Source: Lepturacanthus savala
Taxonomy: Eukaryota; Chordata; Actinopteri; Scombriformes; Trichiuridae
DNA length: 64,000 nucleotides
Direction: 5' to 3'
Assembly (NCBI GenBank): GCA_030544235.1
Contig: CM060463.1
Location: 21,880,190 to 21,944,189 of the forward strand
Shown here: positions 13,501 through 25,900 of the stretch, in pieces
How positions within the stretch are numbered: position 1 is the first letter of the stretch
Layout of the letters: each line of letters opens with the position of its first letter
Program-made: the position numbers and the translations under genes
Notes under the pieces: generated by a model
Databases searched by the model: none
The model's input: only the letters and a program-made list of their open reading frames with translations
What the model was told of the DNA's origin: nothing

Positions 13501-14307
13501 GTGACATTTCCTAAAAGTGTCTGCATTTTAATTTAAAATTGACTGCAGAGAATTTCACTAACTGCTAATGTTAAAAGTCCAACTTATTAGAGAAAGAAAG
13601 AAAAAGAAAAAGTCTGAAAAAATGAAAAGAGACAGCTACCATGACAAAGATGCTTGAAAACTTTCTGATCCAGGGGAACTACCTTTTGACATCCTTTACC
13701 TCCTAAACTTGCGATATAAAGTACAAAAATTCAACTGAATGTAGTTTTACAGTGCGCTCTCAAACACCTCGCTGAAGCACAGGTTGTTTTTGGTTTCATA
13801 AATATTCATGAACTTCTCTTCTAATCAGTTGATACTGAATTGAAAGATGCTGGAAAACCCTCCAATGTGGCTGAAACCCTCCAATGTGGCTGAATGGGGC
13901 AAAATTTATTCCACAGGGCTTTAAAAGACTCATTGAAAGTTTTTGCAAACACTTGATTGCAGTTGTTGCTGCTAAGAGCCCAACCAGTTATTAGGTTTAA
14001 CTGGCAATCACTTTTTCACACAGGGTTAGTAGGTTTGGATTTTTTTCCCCTCTCTTAATAATAAAAACCTTCTTTAAAAACTGCATTTTGTGTTCACTCA
14101 TGTTGTCTTTGACTATTATTTAAATTGATTTGATCTGAAACATTTAAGCTTAAAAAACATGCAAAAAAAAAAGAAATCATGGAGGGGCAAACGATTCTAC
14201 GAAAAACTGAAGGTAAGAAGCTGAGAGAGAGAAAAAAAAAGTCAAAACATAATATTCACGATTCAAAATTGAAGATTGCTTTTATTTGTCATTTCTGTAC
14301 TTGCATA
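7587..14307. other. oxtr 5' flank and intergenic DNA
   Basis: No exon could be supported here. Immediately upstream of the oxtr start is a GC-richer leader (7587-7710) that would carry a 9-codon upstream ORF (7678-7707, minus) if transcribed. The transcription start and any 5' non-coding exons cannot be located. Further out the sequence is AT-rich, with AAAT-type short repeats near 9.78 kb and an exact 19-bp tandem duplication at 13855-13892. Confidence 0.5.
13855..13892. repeat. Exact 19-bp tandem duplication
   Basis: The 19-mer beginning aaaccctccaatg occurs twice in direct succession (13855-13873 and 13874-13892) with no mismatch, so it is a recent or constrained small duplication in intergenic DNA. 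Confidence 0.9.
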
Positions 14308-14451
14308 GGAACAAAGAAAAAAGAACTCCCGCACACTGTCAATTACTAGCAATGGAATAAATTTATTTATACAACATTTTGGTTCTCAGACCTTCATCAG
14401 ATAAAACTACCTGTGATTGACAGTGTGCAGGAGTTCTTTTTTCCTTGTTCC
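14308..14451. repeat. Inverted repeat with 36-bp arms (MITE-like)
   Basis: The left arm at 14308-14343 (contains cacactgtcaat) is the reverse complement of the right arm at 14416-14451 (contains attgacagtgtg), with two mismatches in 36. The 72-bp centre includes acattttggttctcagacc and cttcatcag, which resembles a dispersed motif familiar from fish genomes. It could be a small non-autonomous DNA element. No flanking duplication was established. Confidence 0.75.
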
Positions 14452-15297
14452 AGTGCAGCTTTTTTCCCTCTCCTACACACCTGTCCTCTGCCTAGGTGAA
14501 CACAACCTTGTCTTTTGTGTGCTTGCATACAAATAGACTGAAAAGTTTGTTTGGATTGCTGCTATATATACACATATATATCTCACAATGCAATGTTCCA
14601 TTGTTTAGTCTCCTATGGGTTTATGGAGGAAGGAGCAGAATATGAATATAAGAAGGCATCATGACCTCAAACATGTAGCTGTGACCCCAAAAAAACGCAG
14701 GCTCAAACTCATAAATTGTCTTTTTAATCACGTTAGTGCAATTTTGAGTTCAGCAAAGCCAGCTTTTACTACACATACCTACACTGTTTACTATAGGAAA
14801 AAACAAACAAACAAAAAGGAAATGAAATAACGACATCAATCAATCCTCTCTATGATCAGACCACCTAAGCCCAGCTGTTGTAAAAGACAAGTATTTAGTT
14901 TGCACCATTTAGGCATTAGCACAGTCTGATTTATGAATGGTTAATTTTTTGGACAAATTGAACTCATTCAACCCCATTTCAAAGGAAACAGGAAACACTA
15001 AATCTTGCAATGTGAAAGTATTCTGTGTGGATTTCTTGTAAAAAAAAAAAGTTTAATGTCTGTGTTTGTAGGATAAATCATGTCAAGACATTTATTATTT
15101 ACGCTGAACTACTCTTGGATCCTTTAGCAATTTAAGATTTTGCAATGTATAGTGCAAGACAAGCAGCCTTTGCGCAGAGATGTATGTGGGGAGGATAATC
15201 AGTGGTGTTTGAAATGCTGGTGGCTCCCTTCTTTCAGACCATTACCTCCAAATATAGCTGTTGGCCATTGTACTGTTCGTTATCCTGGGTGTCGCTC

Positions 15298-15319
15298 TGT
15301 GTGTGTGTGTGTGTGTGTG
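15298..15319. repeat. (TG)11 microsatellite
   Basis: Uninterrupted TG dinucleotide run seen directly. Confidence 0.9.
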
Positions 15320-15639
15320 ATGTTTTGGGAGCTAAGCTATGGGGTTTTTGAGTTTATGGCACAATATGCCTTAAAAACAGTATTCCGGGCTTTAAAATCT
15401 GTCCAGCATTGTGCCTGTGGCTCTCATTTCAAATTTCATGTCAGATTGATTCTGCCACCAGCCACTAAGTCAAAGTGATTTAGAAAACCACTTAGAAGCT
15501 GTCATCAGTAAGCCAGACATGCCCATGTCTTGAGAATGTGCCAGTGCATTTTAAAGCTTTTAAGTGAAGTGTCTTTTTTTGCTTTCTTCCCATCTGTATA
15601 CACTTATATCCCCACTAATGTACATTTCAGACCTGCATT

Positions 15640-15830
15640 TCATCACCCTGCACACCACGGTCACGGCGCACTGGGCTGCTGGCAACGGCATCCCCAGCTG
15701 GCAATTCCCTCCCTTCAGCTGGCTGCAGAGGTAGGCAGACCACCTGGAGCAAGGATAGGCGCCCACCTGGAGCCAGGTTCTGCCCAAGTTCTCCTCTCTG
15801 TTAGAGGTAGGCTGGCTAACAACAGACCTC
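15640..15830 (+). repeat. Probable dispersed teleost repeat fragment
   Basis: GC-rich for its surroundings. It contains cacctggagccaggttctg followed by a ctcctctctgttagagg motif, which resembles a very common fish interspersed repeat (a 'ggttctgcc...tctt' module). The open frames over it look incidental. The identification is from memory of the motif and needs a repeat-library search. Confidence 0.35.
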
Positions 15831-16329
15831 ATCTCAACGTAGGTCTGGAAACCATCTGTTCATTTGTTCCTATTAGAAGCGTGGTTAATGAAAGTCCAGA
15901 ACCTTTTATTCAGCGCTGCATCTGTATGTAGCTCAGAGACAATTCAACAACAGTTCCAAACATACCTGATGGCATAAACGATACCTGATGAGGAATAGTT
16001 TAGCGCTAAAGGTTACTTATTTTTCAAAATAAACTTGCAGTCTAAATTACTTAGAGCAGTTTCTAAGGCTGCATCTAAAGGTAGATTATCGTCTGTCGCC
16101 ATGTTGGATCCACAATTATCAACAAAGTCACTTTTGTGTTTCGTCATTGTCTTGCTTTCCCTGTTTTGTGATTGGCTCTCTATATGAGAAGAAAATTGGG
16201 TCCTTGGTGTCCAGACTGAATTACAGAGTGAAGTGAATTTGTGTGCAAGGAAGGATGAGTACACCCAGGCTACATTAGAGTGGAGGTCGCTTATTCTGTT
16301 CTGGTAGCACCTGGAAGCTGCTCTGGATC

Positions 16330-16411
16330 CTCAACTTCTCATCTATCATACATACTGTACTATAAATGCTGTATTCTGTAATTTCTGTACACACAACATC
16401 TATTGCAAGTG
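16330..16411 (+). repeat. Dispersed teleost repeat fragment ('acaacatctattgca' type)
   Basis: The stretch ctgtactataaatgctg ... cacacaacatctattgcaag resembles a widespread fish repeat. It was later split by the SINE at 16412. Identification is from recognition of the motif only. Confidence 0.4.
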
Positions 16412-16589
16412 TCAGTCAGTCAGTCATCTTCTATACCTGCTTATTCCTCATTAGGGTCGCAGGGATCTGCTGGAGCCTATCCCAGCGGGTTACGGCGAGA
16501 GGCAGGGATATGAGAGGCATGAGATCTTGAACCTGCGACCTTCTTGCTGTGAGGCAACAGCGCTAACCCCTGCTCCACCGTGTCGCCCC
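16412..16589 (-). mobile_element. tRNA-type SINE, internally deleted copy
   Basis: Read on the minus strand, this 178-bp copy starts with a tRNA-like head (ggcgacacggtggagcagg, then gttagcgctgttgcctcac and a box-B-like cgcaggttcaag) and ends in a tail of TGAC repeats. Compared with the copy at 22306-22649 it lacks about 170 bp of the middle. It is flanked by a target-site duplication, ctattgcaagtg at 16400-16411 and ctattgtaagtg at 16590-16601 (11 of 12 identical), which fixes its ends. Confidence 0.8.
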
Positions 16590-16601
16590 CTATTGTAAGT
16601 G

Positions 16602-16992
16602 CCGACCACTATCACCTCATCAAGCCAACTCTGTTCACCTGTGCACCCAGGTGATCAAGCTTGTATTTAAGTCTCTCTGGTTCATAGACTCATTGCCAGA
16701 TTGTTCTTAGCCCTCAGGCAAGACCTTCCAGCACTTTCTTTTGGCCTGATCGCCCGTTGCCGACCCTGCCTGCATTGGATTAACCTGTCTTGTCGTTCTC
16801 CCGGTAAACCAATCTGCCTGTTGTCTCCGACCCTGATCTTTGCCTCTCCCCTTTCTGTAATTTGTGGCGTCCTGCTGCTACTCTGCTGGACTACGTCTAC
16901 CTGCTGGAACTTGTTTGAGAAGAGAGACTTCTCATGAGACAATCCTGTGGTTTGGGTTGCTGCATTTGGGTCCTTGCACACCCGTTACAGAG
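16602..16992 (+). mobile_element. LTR-like remnant
   Basis: Pyrimidine-rich stretch with the modules cacctgtgcacccagg, gtatttaagtc (possible TATA region), repeated Cys/Leu-rich gibberish frames, and the terminal motif gctgcatttgggtcc ... cccgttaca. This combination is familiar from fish Gypsy-type LTR ends. No paired LTR, primer-binding site or internal coding region is visible, so at most it is a solo or fragmentary LTR. Confidence 0.35.
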
Positions 16993-16999
16993 AGGTGCC

Positions 17000-19177
17000 A
17001 ACAGGCTGTGCTCAAAGGAAGCGTGTAGTGCATAGAAGCAGAAACTGTGTTCACTGGATTTCAGCCTTTTCTCAAATATTGCATATTACATTCAAATCCT
17101 GGAAGTAACAGCCTGAGATAATACATTGTATATTAAAATGTCTATTATAAAGTAACAATGACTGGTCTTTGCAAATATGAAATAATGGTTTAAACCCCAT
17201 GGTACATAAACTTCATTTCTAATTCATAAAATAGGTCCCCTGTGCAGCTACAGTATCATAGTAATACTGATGGCAAGATGCACACTTCTGCCAGCAGGAG
17301 GACCCACAAACAGTCATTTCAATCATTTATCATTTTCAAAATTATGTCTTATCTCAGCAGCTCAAACACCCAAATGCAGACAGCTTTGCAAAAAAGGACT
17401 CCGGCAAGAGACTCTCCTTACTAGACATACAGTCTCCTGGCACAAAAACACCACAATAGCATCCAAAAACATTTCCTTGTGTATTTTGTGACAAAGAATG
17501 ATATTGAGATTTGTCGTATACTATGAAGATTCTATGTATGCTTGCTTTTATGTGTATCTACTAAAATAAACCATAAAATCAGATAATGAAATAAAGAAAA
17601 TAACAAACACAAATAACAGTGACTGTCAAAATAAACCGCAAACAATAAGCATTGAAATAAACTCTTTTACAGACACATGCATGAAGTAGAATAAGTAGCC
17701 TAAACTGAGAGCATGAATTACGGAAGCCCTGAAGTGCAAATAAGAAAAAACAAAGATCTGGTGATTTTCTAAGTCAGATTTAAATCATTTTATCTTCTGT
17801 GTTTTTGTACTTTGAAATAGGTAGAAAAATATTTCGCCTGGATAAATTCCTTAAAAAAACAATTCAGATGGAAAACAGGTGGAAACAATTTTGCCAGGGG
17901 CAAAAAAGATTTTGCCAGGATCATTTTTATAAATTACTTTTTTTTTCATCTGTGAAAAGAGGTGGAAAGAAAAGGTTTTGGCAGGTGATTTATTTTAAAT
18001 CTTTTATCAAGATCATTTTTCAAACTGTTTGTTCTAATACAGATTTTGACCGCAAGAGGGTCAAGTTCCCCACTACCCAATATTTAAAATATAAAAGTAT
18101 AATATAAAATTCATGATTTCTTACAGGTGAAATTCAAACTCACCTGGATGGTCTTTCCTTAAAGCAGGTTTAACAAGCTCTGAGCTTAACTCTGAACAGA
18201 ATTGATGAATCCTACAATAGGAAACTCAGACTCTATGGTTCCTGAACAGTGATCACAGCTTGTTCACTCTGAGTTAAGCTCATGCGTGATGAATAAAAAA
18301 AGCCTTTAACAATAAAATGCTGATATTACAATATTACTCAGGTAAGTAAAAGGCAGAACCTCTTTTTTGGCTTTGGTTTCGTTTCCCCAACTGTACATCT
18401 ACAACAAAAATCTTCCCTGCTACACTGCACTTTACCATGTTCACCATCTAGTTGCTAACTTTATCTGGATAAAAAACAAAACACAAGGAGCTGAAATACA
18501 TTAATGGATGCCTCATAGAGCTGAGGAGAAACTGCAGAGAAACTCTCATAATTATCTCAAGATTCATCATATACATGGCCCCTTTCTCATAACAGTCATT
18601 CGATCCATTGTAAATATTGGGCGATTTGATTAGTGCAGCTTTAACCACACATTTTGTTTACATAGTTAGATATATTCTGATTATTTTATCATTCTCAAAT
18701 ATTTATTTTTTTTTTTAAATGAATCTTCACTCTGACATCAGTGTTTGTGTATAGAGGACAAATCATCAGATTGTTCAAACATGCCAGATAAGAAACTACC
18801 AGGTTTATAGTCCTGTAGTAGCATGATACGACAAGCATTACACTGTTCAAATAGCATGGAGAGCATCAGAAAGAAAAGTTAAGTCACAAGCGCCTTTGTG
18901 TGTTTTATGATTATTACACAATCAAACCTGAAAGCTGTCCAGTAAAACCACAGCCGGATCCGGTGCCACAGAGCAGCTCCACTGAAGCAGTCGGGGTTGG
19001 GTTGAGCTCAAGGACACTTCAGTGGTTCTTATGAGGGAGACAGCACTGCTGTTCCACTTTACTGCCCCACATGGGTTGAGATTTAGAAGAATATAAGAGT
19101 GTACACTTGTATTAGATTTAGTCGACAGTTGTCTTGGTCCTATGGTCATGTCTGGGTCATAAATGATCCAACGAGTT
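17000..19177. other. Intergenic, no gene seen
   Basis: AT-rich unique-looking sequence. The short open frames here have no recognisable domain. Confidence 0.5.
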
Positions 19178-19556
19178 TGAGGTCAAAAGTTTGAGGTCAT
19201 TTAGAAATATCCTCATTTTTGAAAGAAAAGCACTGTTATTTCAATGAAGATAACTTTAAACTAATGAGAAATACATCATACATTGATAATGTGGTAAATG
19301 ACTGGACTAGCTGCAAATGTCTGGTTTTGGTCCAATATCTACATAGGGACCCATTTCCAACAACTATCACTCTAGTGTTCTAATGGTACAATGTGTTTGC
19401 TCATGCTAATGTAATAAAATGTTTATATATAAAAATATATAAATGTTTTTATATATAAAATATTCATTTTACAACTCATGGGGGTAAATAAAAGTGTGAC
19501 TTTTCATGGAAAACACTAAATTGTCTGGTTGACCCTAAACTTTTGAAAGGTAGAGT
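19178..19556 (+). mobile_element. Tc1-derived miniature element, copy 1
   Basis: Left end aaaagtttgaggtcattta and right end gttgaccctaaacttttga form a terminal inverted repeat typical of a fish Tc1 family. Inner sequence (agataactttaaacta, atgtggtaaatgactgg, aatatctacatagg, tgttctaatggtac) matches, with divergence, the reverse complement of the copy at 51.5-51.8 kb. There is no transposase, so it is a deletion derivative. The boundaries are approximate. Confidence 0.7.
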
Positions 19557-20891
19557 GTGTTAAGTGGTGTAAAACTAAACACACAACATAAAACTAGCCA
19601 GTAAAGACAGATTTGTGTTGATACTAAGGTAGTGTCACTTGAGTTGCACCTTTTCTGTGAATTTTTTTAAATATGTTTTTTTCCTATCAATCATCCTGCA
19701 TTGCTATGCACAAAGTGTCAGGCTGTCTCCCTTTGACTCCCTCTGTGTGTTTTGTTCTGCACTCATTGTTTTGACAATGAGTGCATGGATATGTCCTTTT
19801 TCTGCTGAAAATAATGAAAAGAGAACTACAAAAAAGACAGTGTCATGGTGTAATATTTGTTTAAACACAAAACTACACAATACCTCTCTCTATGCCTACT
19901 ATTCATACAGATTTCCAACTTCGTGCAACAGCAGTTTTTTTTTTTTTTTTTTTTAGATTACTGATGTTATTGTTAGACAGCGGGTAAAAAAACATGAAGC
20001 AAACTTCTGCCAAGCCTTCCTAACCCAGAACCAAAGAATATGTTGGATATGTGGTTAATAATCCTATTTAGTTGAAACAAAACATAATCCTCTTAGCAAG
20101 TGAAATTTAGCTTATCAACCCATTAAGAGGAAGCCTGAAGATTATGCTCACTCTGCGTTAGTGTCAAGCTTTCCATTTAGTCCAAATAGCCAAGCGTCCA
20201 TTGTTCTGGTGATAAATTTCACATCATTTTCCTTCATTATCTTCTATTGCAGATGGGAAAATACAAAGCAAAAAGGAGCTCATTGAAATTCAAACTCAAA
20301 TGTCAGCATAATAACTTAAGTCACCTCACAAAGCTTATAAGGCTGATGTTTTTTTTAGAAGAAATAGAACACCTTTTGATGTGTGTGTAGCTTTCAATTC
20401 ACTGCATGTCAGCACATGCCAAATGCATTAGCTGTGTAACGCACAAACCTAATGTCCAGACATTTACCTTTTGCTTTTGCTGCTCTATTTATTGCTCAAA
20501 AATATCCCGTGCATCCAGGTAGAACATTGACTGAACAGTTAACAGCTTAATAAACCTGAGCTATTGCTACACTAGCAGACAACACCTGCCCACCTTATCC
20601 TTCTTGTTTGACTTGTTTCTTTATGATTCCATCAAAAAGGTTGCTTTAATCTAAAAATATATCAATAAAAAAAATAACTTTCATTCAAAGAAAAAGAGGT
20701 TTGAATGCAAACTATATTTGAAATTCAAGAAAAAATCATTTGAACACTGTTTTTCTTTGATTAAAATGTTTTCTTTGATAGAAGTGCATTTTCTTTGTTT
20801 GAAGCAACTGTTCTGATTGAAGTAATTGTGATTGGGCCATATGGTGGATATTATTTCTGTTTTTATTATTCAGTCAAAAAAGAAGTTACTT

Positions 20892-20894
<3 letters not shown>

Positions 20895-20970
<76 letters not shown>
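20895..20970. repeat. (AC)30(AT)8 compound microsatellite
   Basis: AC run at 20895-20954 followed by AT at 20955-20970. It directly abuts the left end of the Tc1 element. Such arrays vary in length between individuals. Confidence 0.95.
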
Positions 20971-21074
20971 GCATAATATTATTTGATCCCTTGCTGATTT
21001 TGTAAATTTTTTGTAAATTTGCCCACTAACAAAGAAACAAACCTTTAATGGTATGTTTATTCAAATAGTGACAA

Positions 21075-22124
21075 TTAGAATATCAAAAAGAAAATACAGC
21101 AAATCACTTTAAATAAAAAACACACAAATTTGTGTTTTATCAAGTGAAATAAGTATTTGATCCCCAGGCAAAACATGGCTTTATACTTGGTGGCAAAACC
21201 CTTGTTGGCAAGAACAGTTGTCAGACATTTCTTGTAGTTGATTACCAGGTTTGTGCACATATCAGGAGGAATCTTGGGCCACTCCTCTCTGTAAATGATC
21301 CCCAAATCCTTAAAGTTTCGAGGCTGTCGCTTTGCAACTCAAAGCTTCAGCTCCCTCCACAGATTTTCTGTGGGATTAAGGTCTGGAGATTGGCTAGGCC
21401 ACTGCATTTTCTTAATATGCTTCTTTTTGAGCCTTTGTTGGCTTGGCCATAGGTTTTGGGTCATTGCTGTGCTGGATGACCCATCCATGACCCATTTTCA
21501 GTGGTCTGGTAGAGGGAAGAAGGTTGTCACGTCCATCTTTCCATCAATGCAGTGAAGTCGTCCTGTCCCCTTAGCAGAGAAACACCCCCAAAGCATAATG
21601 TTTCCACCTCCAAGCTTGGCAGTGGGGACGGTGTTCTTGGGGTCATAGTCAGTATTTTTCTTCCTCCAAACATGGCATGTTGAGTTGATGCCAAAGAGCT
21701 TGATTTTTGTTTAACCTGGCCACAGCACTTTCTCCCAAGACTCCTCTGAATCGTTCAGGTATTAATTTCCAAAATTAAGACGTCTGTACATGTGCCTTCT
21801 TGAGCAGGCAAACCACTGTGGAGTAGTGTGTTACCTATAGTTTTTTTGTGACTGTGGTCCCAGCTGCTTTGAGATCATTAGCAAGCTCCTCCCATATAGT
21901 TCTTGGCTCATTCCTCACCTTCCTCATGATCAGTAATACCCCACAAGGTGTAATCTTGCGTGGAGCCCCAGAACAAGGTCATTTTGTATTTCTTCCATTT
22001 TTGAATAATTGCACCAACAGTTGTCGCCTTCTAACCCAACTTCTTGCCTATTGTCTTGTAGCCCAATTGAACCTGTCCTGATCCTGTCCCTGATGTCTTT
22101 AGACAGCTCTTTGGTCTTGCCCAT
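21075..22124 (-). pseudogene. Tc1 transposase pseudogene
   Basis: This would be the DDE transposase that cuts and reinserts the element. Its start is visible at 22124 (MGKTKELSKDIRDRI, the typical Tc1 N-terminus leading to the helix-turn-helix). Its C-terminal part is visible near 21300-21160 (REEWPKIPPDMCTNLV, then NYKKCLTTV and ANKGFATKY). Between these, homologous peptides fall in different frames and are broken by stops and frameshifts, so no intact protein can be made. The span of about 1,050 bp corresponds to the usual ~340-residue transposase. Confidence 0.8.
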
Positions 22125-22305
22125 GGTGGAGAGGTTTGAGTCTGGTTGATTGCATGGACAGGTGTCTTTTATACAGGTCACTGATTGACACAAGTATTTT
22201 TCAGTGTGTCTAAGCAGTAGAAATACTTAACCAGTCTGTGGGGGCCAGAATTGTTAATGTTTGGCAGGGGATCAATACTTATTTCACTCAAAAAAATGCA
22301 AATCA

Positions 22306-22649
22306 GTCCGTCAGTCATTTTCTATACCTGCTTATTCCTCATTAGGGTCGCAGGGGTCTGCTGGAGCCTATCCCAGCACGTTACGGCGAGAGGCAGGGAT
22401 ACACCCCAGATGGTCACCAGCCAATCGTGGGGCACACACAACATTCACTCACACACACACCTACAGGCAATTTAGAGTTGCCAATTAACCTAAGCATGTT
22501 TTTGGACTGTGGGAGGAAGCTGGAGTACCCGGTGAAAACCCATGCAGACACGGGGAGAACATGCAAACTCCAAGACCAAGGAGGTCTTGAACCTGCGACC
22601 TTCTTGCTGTGAGGCAACAGCACTAACCCCTGTGCCACTGTGTCGCCCG
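22306..22649 (-). mobile_element. tRNA-type SINE nested in the Tc1 element (full-length-like, 344 bp)
   Basis: On the minus strand it begins gggcgacacagtggcacagg, with a tRNA-like head (gttagtgctgttgcctcac, and the box-B-like cgcaggttcaag). It continues through the familiar fish module around gagtttgcatgttctcccc and ends in ggtatagaaaatgactgac. A perfect 13-bp target-site duplication, aaaatgcaaatca, flanks it at 22293-22305 and 22650-22662. It is therefore a retroposed insertion into pre-existing Tc1 sequence and is the reference copy for the others in the window. Confidence 0.85.
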
Positions 22650-22818
22650 AAAATGCAAATCAATTTCTATTTTTTATATGATGTGGTTTTCTGAATTTTC
22701 TTTTTGATATTCTCTATCTCATTGTTAAAAGGAGTGTACCTTTAAAATTATAGACTGTTGCCGTCTATGTCAGTGGGCAAACTTGCAAAATTAGTGAGGG
22801 ATCAAATACTTATTTCCT

Positions 22819-22998
<180 letters not shown>

Positions 22999-25900
22999 AG
23001 ACAAAGTTTTTCTGCATTTCTTTGCATTAATTTTGTGGGTTTGTAAGTCCTTGCTTCTTTGCTTCTGCTTAATTTCTGTGATTGCAGCAATTTTTGTACT
23101 GCAGTGTTTTTTTTTCTTTTTTTGCATTTGTTTTATGTGTTTGTGTGTTTTTGTTTTTTCAGCATTTCTGTGTCTGCAGCATTTTGCTGTTTTGTGGCTG
23201 TTTGGTTTACTTCTGTACTATGAACCCCTTGTACACTACCTGCTCAGCACCTAACAGCAGACAAAGTTAGTGACTTGCTGAACATAGTGGAGCATGCTAA
23301 CAACTTTCGATATTGTTTCAATGTTGTGTTTATAATAAAAACACAATTATTTCACAGAGAGAAAATGCAAAGAATATTAAGGATGGCATACAAAACTAAA
23401 AATAGAATCTGGAAACCACATAATGCTCCCACATAAGTTATTCAGTGAGCATCAATGAATTTGATTGTAAGATTGAATCATTAGTAATCAAGCAAGGCTC
23501 AGGTTGTATCTACATCTGGACACTAATTTTTTTAGCAGTAGTAGTTTGAATAGTTTAAAGAGCAACAATGGCATTTTTAGGTCCACAGTGAACTCATTCT
23601 CCATCTTTGAGCAAGCCTAATGCATTATTTCTTTCAAATATGGCTGCTGCTGAGAGCAGTTTCAAGGACTGAAAAATTGTGGTTTAGTCTGTGGATGTTT
23701 TAATGGGAAAAATCTCTCTATACAGAGCAAAGTGTGCTCTTTAATATTTCTATGTCCAGGTTTCCCTGTTACTTTCTCACACAAGGTTGTCATGAGCAAT
23801 TTATGTTCAAAGGTTCTAAGAACAAAGGGGATAAATTCCGGAGCTGATACGGTACAGTAAGTCGCTTTCTGAAGCTGCTAGAAGCAGTCGTCCTTCACAT
23901 CCTCTTGTGTGTTCAGGTTTGACTGAGGCAGGATTGTTTTGTGCTTTGCAGGCTCTTCAAGCTCTGATTCAATGAAATTGTGAAAGACTCAACGCTGGGG
24001 AGACCAGGTGTCCGCTTTATGCAGGACTGCACAGCATTTTTTATCCCTCGTCCTGCATCTCACATATTGAGACGATGTCACGCATTTTGATCGGTTGTGG
24101 TTTTCAGTCACAGTAACAGTCAAACCCCTCTAGGACTGAGACTTTTCTAAAATCTGGCTTTTATCCAAAGGCTGTGAAGGAAGCGTGGAATGGGGAAAAT
24201 TGTGAGTCACCACAAATTCACCTGCTATGTAGATTTAGGCGGAATATGACGGAAACTACCACAAAGAAAAGGAAATGCAGCTACAACAAAGACTGTGAAA
24301 TGACACAGAACTGGGTGAAGCTGGAGCAAGGTGATTCTTATAGAGTTTTTTGTACTTTATTTTTCAATTTCACACAGGAGAAGTAGGGGCGAATACTGCG
24401 TGAAGCAATACAGTAAAAATGCAGAAGAAATGTGTAATTGCCAGACAGATAATGTAACAGCAGTAAAATATATCTGTTAAGTCCTTCATATGCTGAATGC
24501 TGAACCCTGCATAATCTATTGTGAATCAACCAGAGGGCAAAGCATAGAGATGTTATGAGCTAATATTACCTCACAGCATTGGTAACCTTTGTGGTCCCAC
24601 ACAAACATACTTTTTTCTTCCCCCACCACATTTGGTTTGTTGGGATCTGGTCATCTTGGACATGATGCCAGTAGCGCCATCATATAAAGAAAACACCTTA
24701 CAAGATTCTAAGATAAACCATTTAGGTCAAACATTTGGCTTACTGAAGCTGTCTGTCATAGGACATTTGCAGGTTGTATAACAATCCACAATCAAAGTCC
24801 ATTCATGGTCACAAAACCATTACCCTTACTGGCATGGCCAACATTTACCAAAATGTCAAAACTTCAACAAACACCAGTTCAAGTTCTTGAGGGAATATAA
24901 ACCGACAGGTTCTGGTCAAAAGGTGGAAACAACACATCAGCCTTTCTCTGCTCAGCAAAAGAACACCATCGCCTTAAAGTTGTGTTTCTTATTTTATACT
25001 GTATGACCTTGCTGCCAAACCCATCACTCAATTAAAACCCTATCACTGTTGAATCATGTATTGCATGTCCTAAGAGGTTCTGTTTAGATATCTAACGCTG
25101 ATTGATGGCTGGTCTCCTGCCTCTTCCAGCACCGTGGAACACAGAACACTAACTGGATTGTGCATGTTATTTAATTTCCTGTCATATCTGTGCTAAGTAT
25201 CATCATAAACAATGTTTGGTCTCAGCCACAGTTGCAATGAACTGTGCCTCAAATTAGATTACATAATATTCAATTGCATGATAATTAATTCCAGGAAAAC
25301 TGTAACAATGTCACAATGAAATGTGACCTTTAGATATGTTGAAAAGGTAATGAGGAGCTGACACAAATCATCAGAGATAGATAAGGATCAGATATAGATA
25401 ATTTCTTTTACATAAACAGCTTTTTTGTGGTTCTGAGCTCATCCCTCATAGTGACAATGAGAAACTGAAGCCTAATAAGAGAACAAGTAGAAAACATTTC
25501 TCTCTCCAGAGCCTGTTAGTGCACTGCAAAGTAAGACATGTTTAATATGTTTTGACATGCCATCAAAATGTACTTCAATGCAAATGATTAAAGGGTAAAG
25601 TTTAAATTGCAAAGTAATTGATATAATTAACCTGTAAATTAAAATGAGCCACACAATTAACCTGACTTTTAATCTAATGTTAAACTGCATATTTAGTTAA
25701 AGGTGTATGTACACACACAATATGAGTACTAGTAGTATAACATCTAAATCCATCTGAAATCAGTGTAAAAAAATTCTGACTCAAAGGGACTTGGTTGCAG
25801 AGCCTCAAAGTGCATCATTTTTTATGCTTTTCATATATCATCACAAAATAAAACTCAACCTCATGCCTGATAGAGCAGAATGCAATAGAAGCCAAAGTGA

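Noticed and set aside
20895..20986. Open frame made of Thr-His repeats
   Set aside because: Translation of the AC microsatellite, not a gene.
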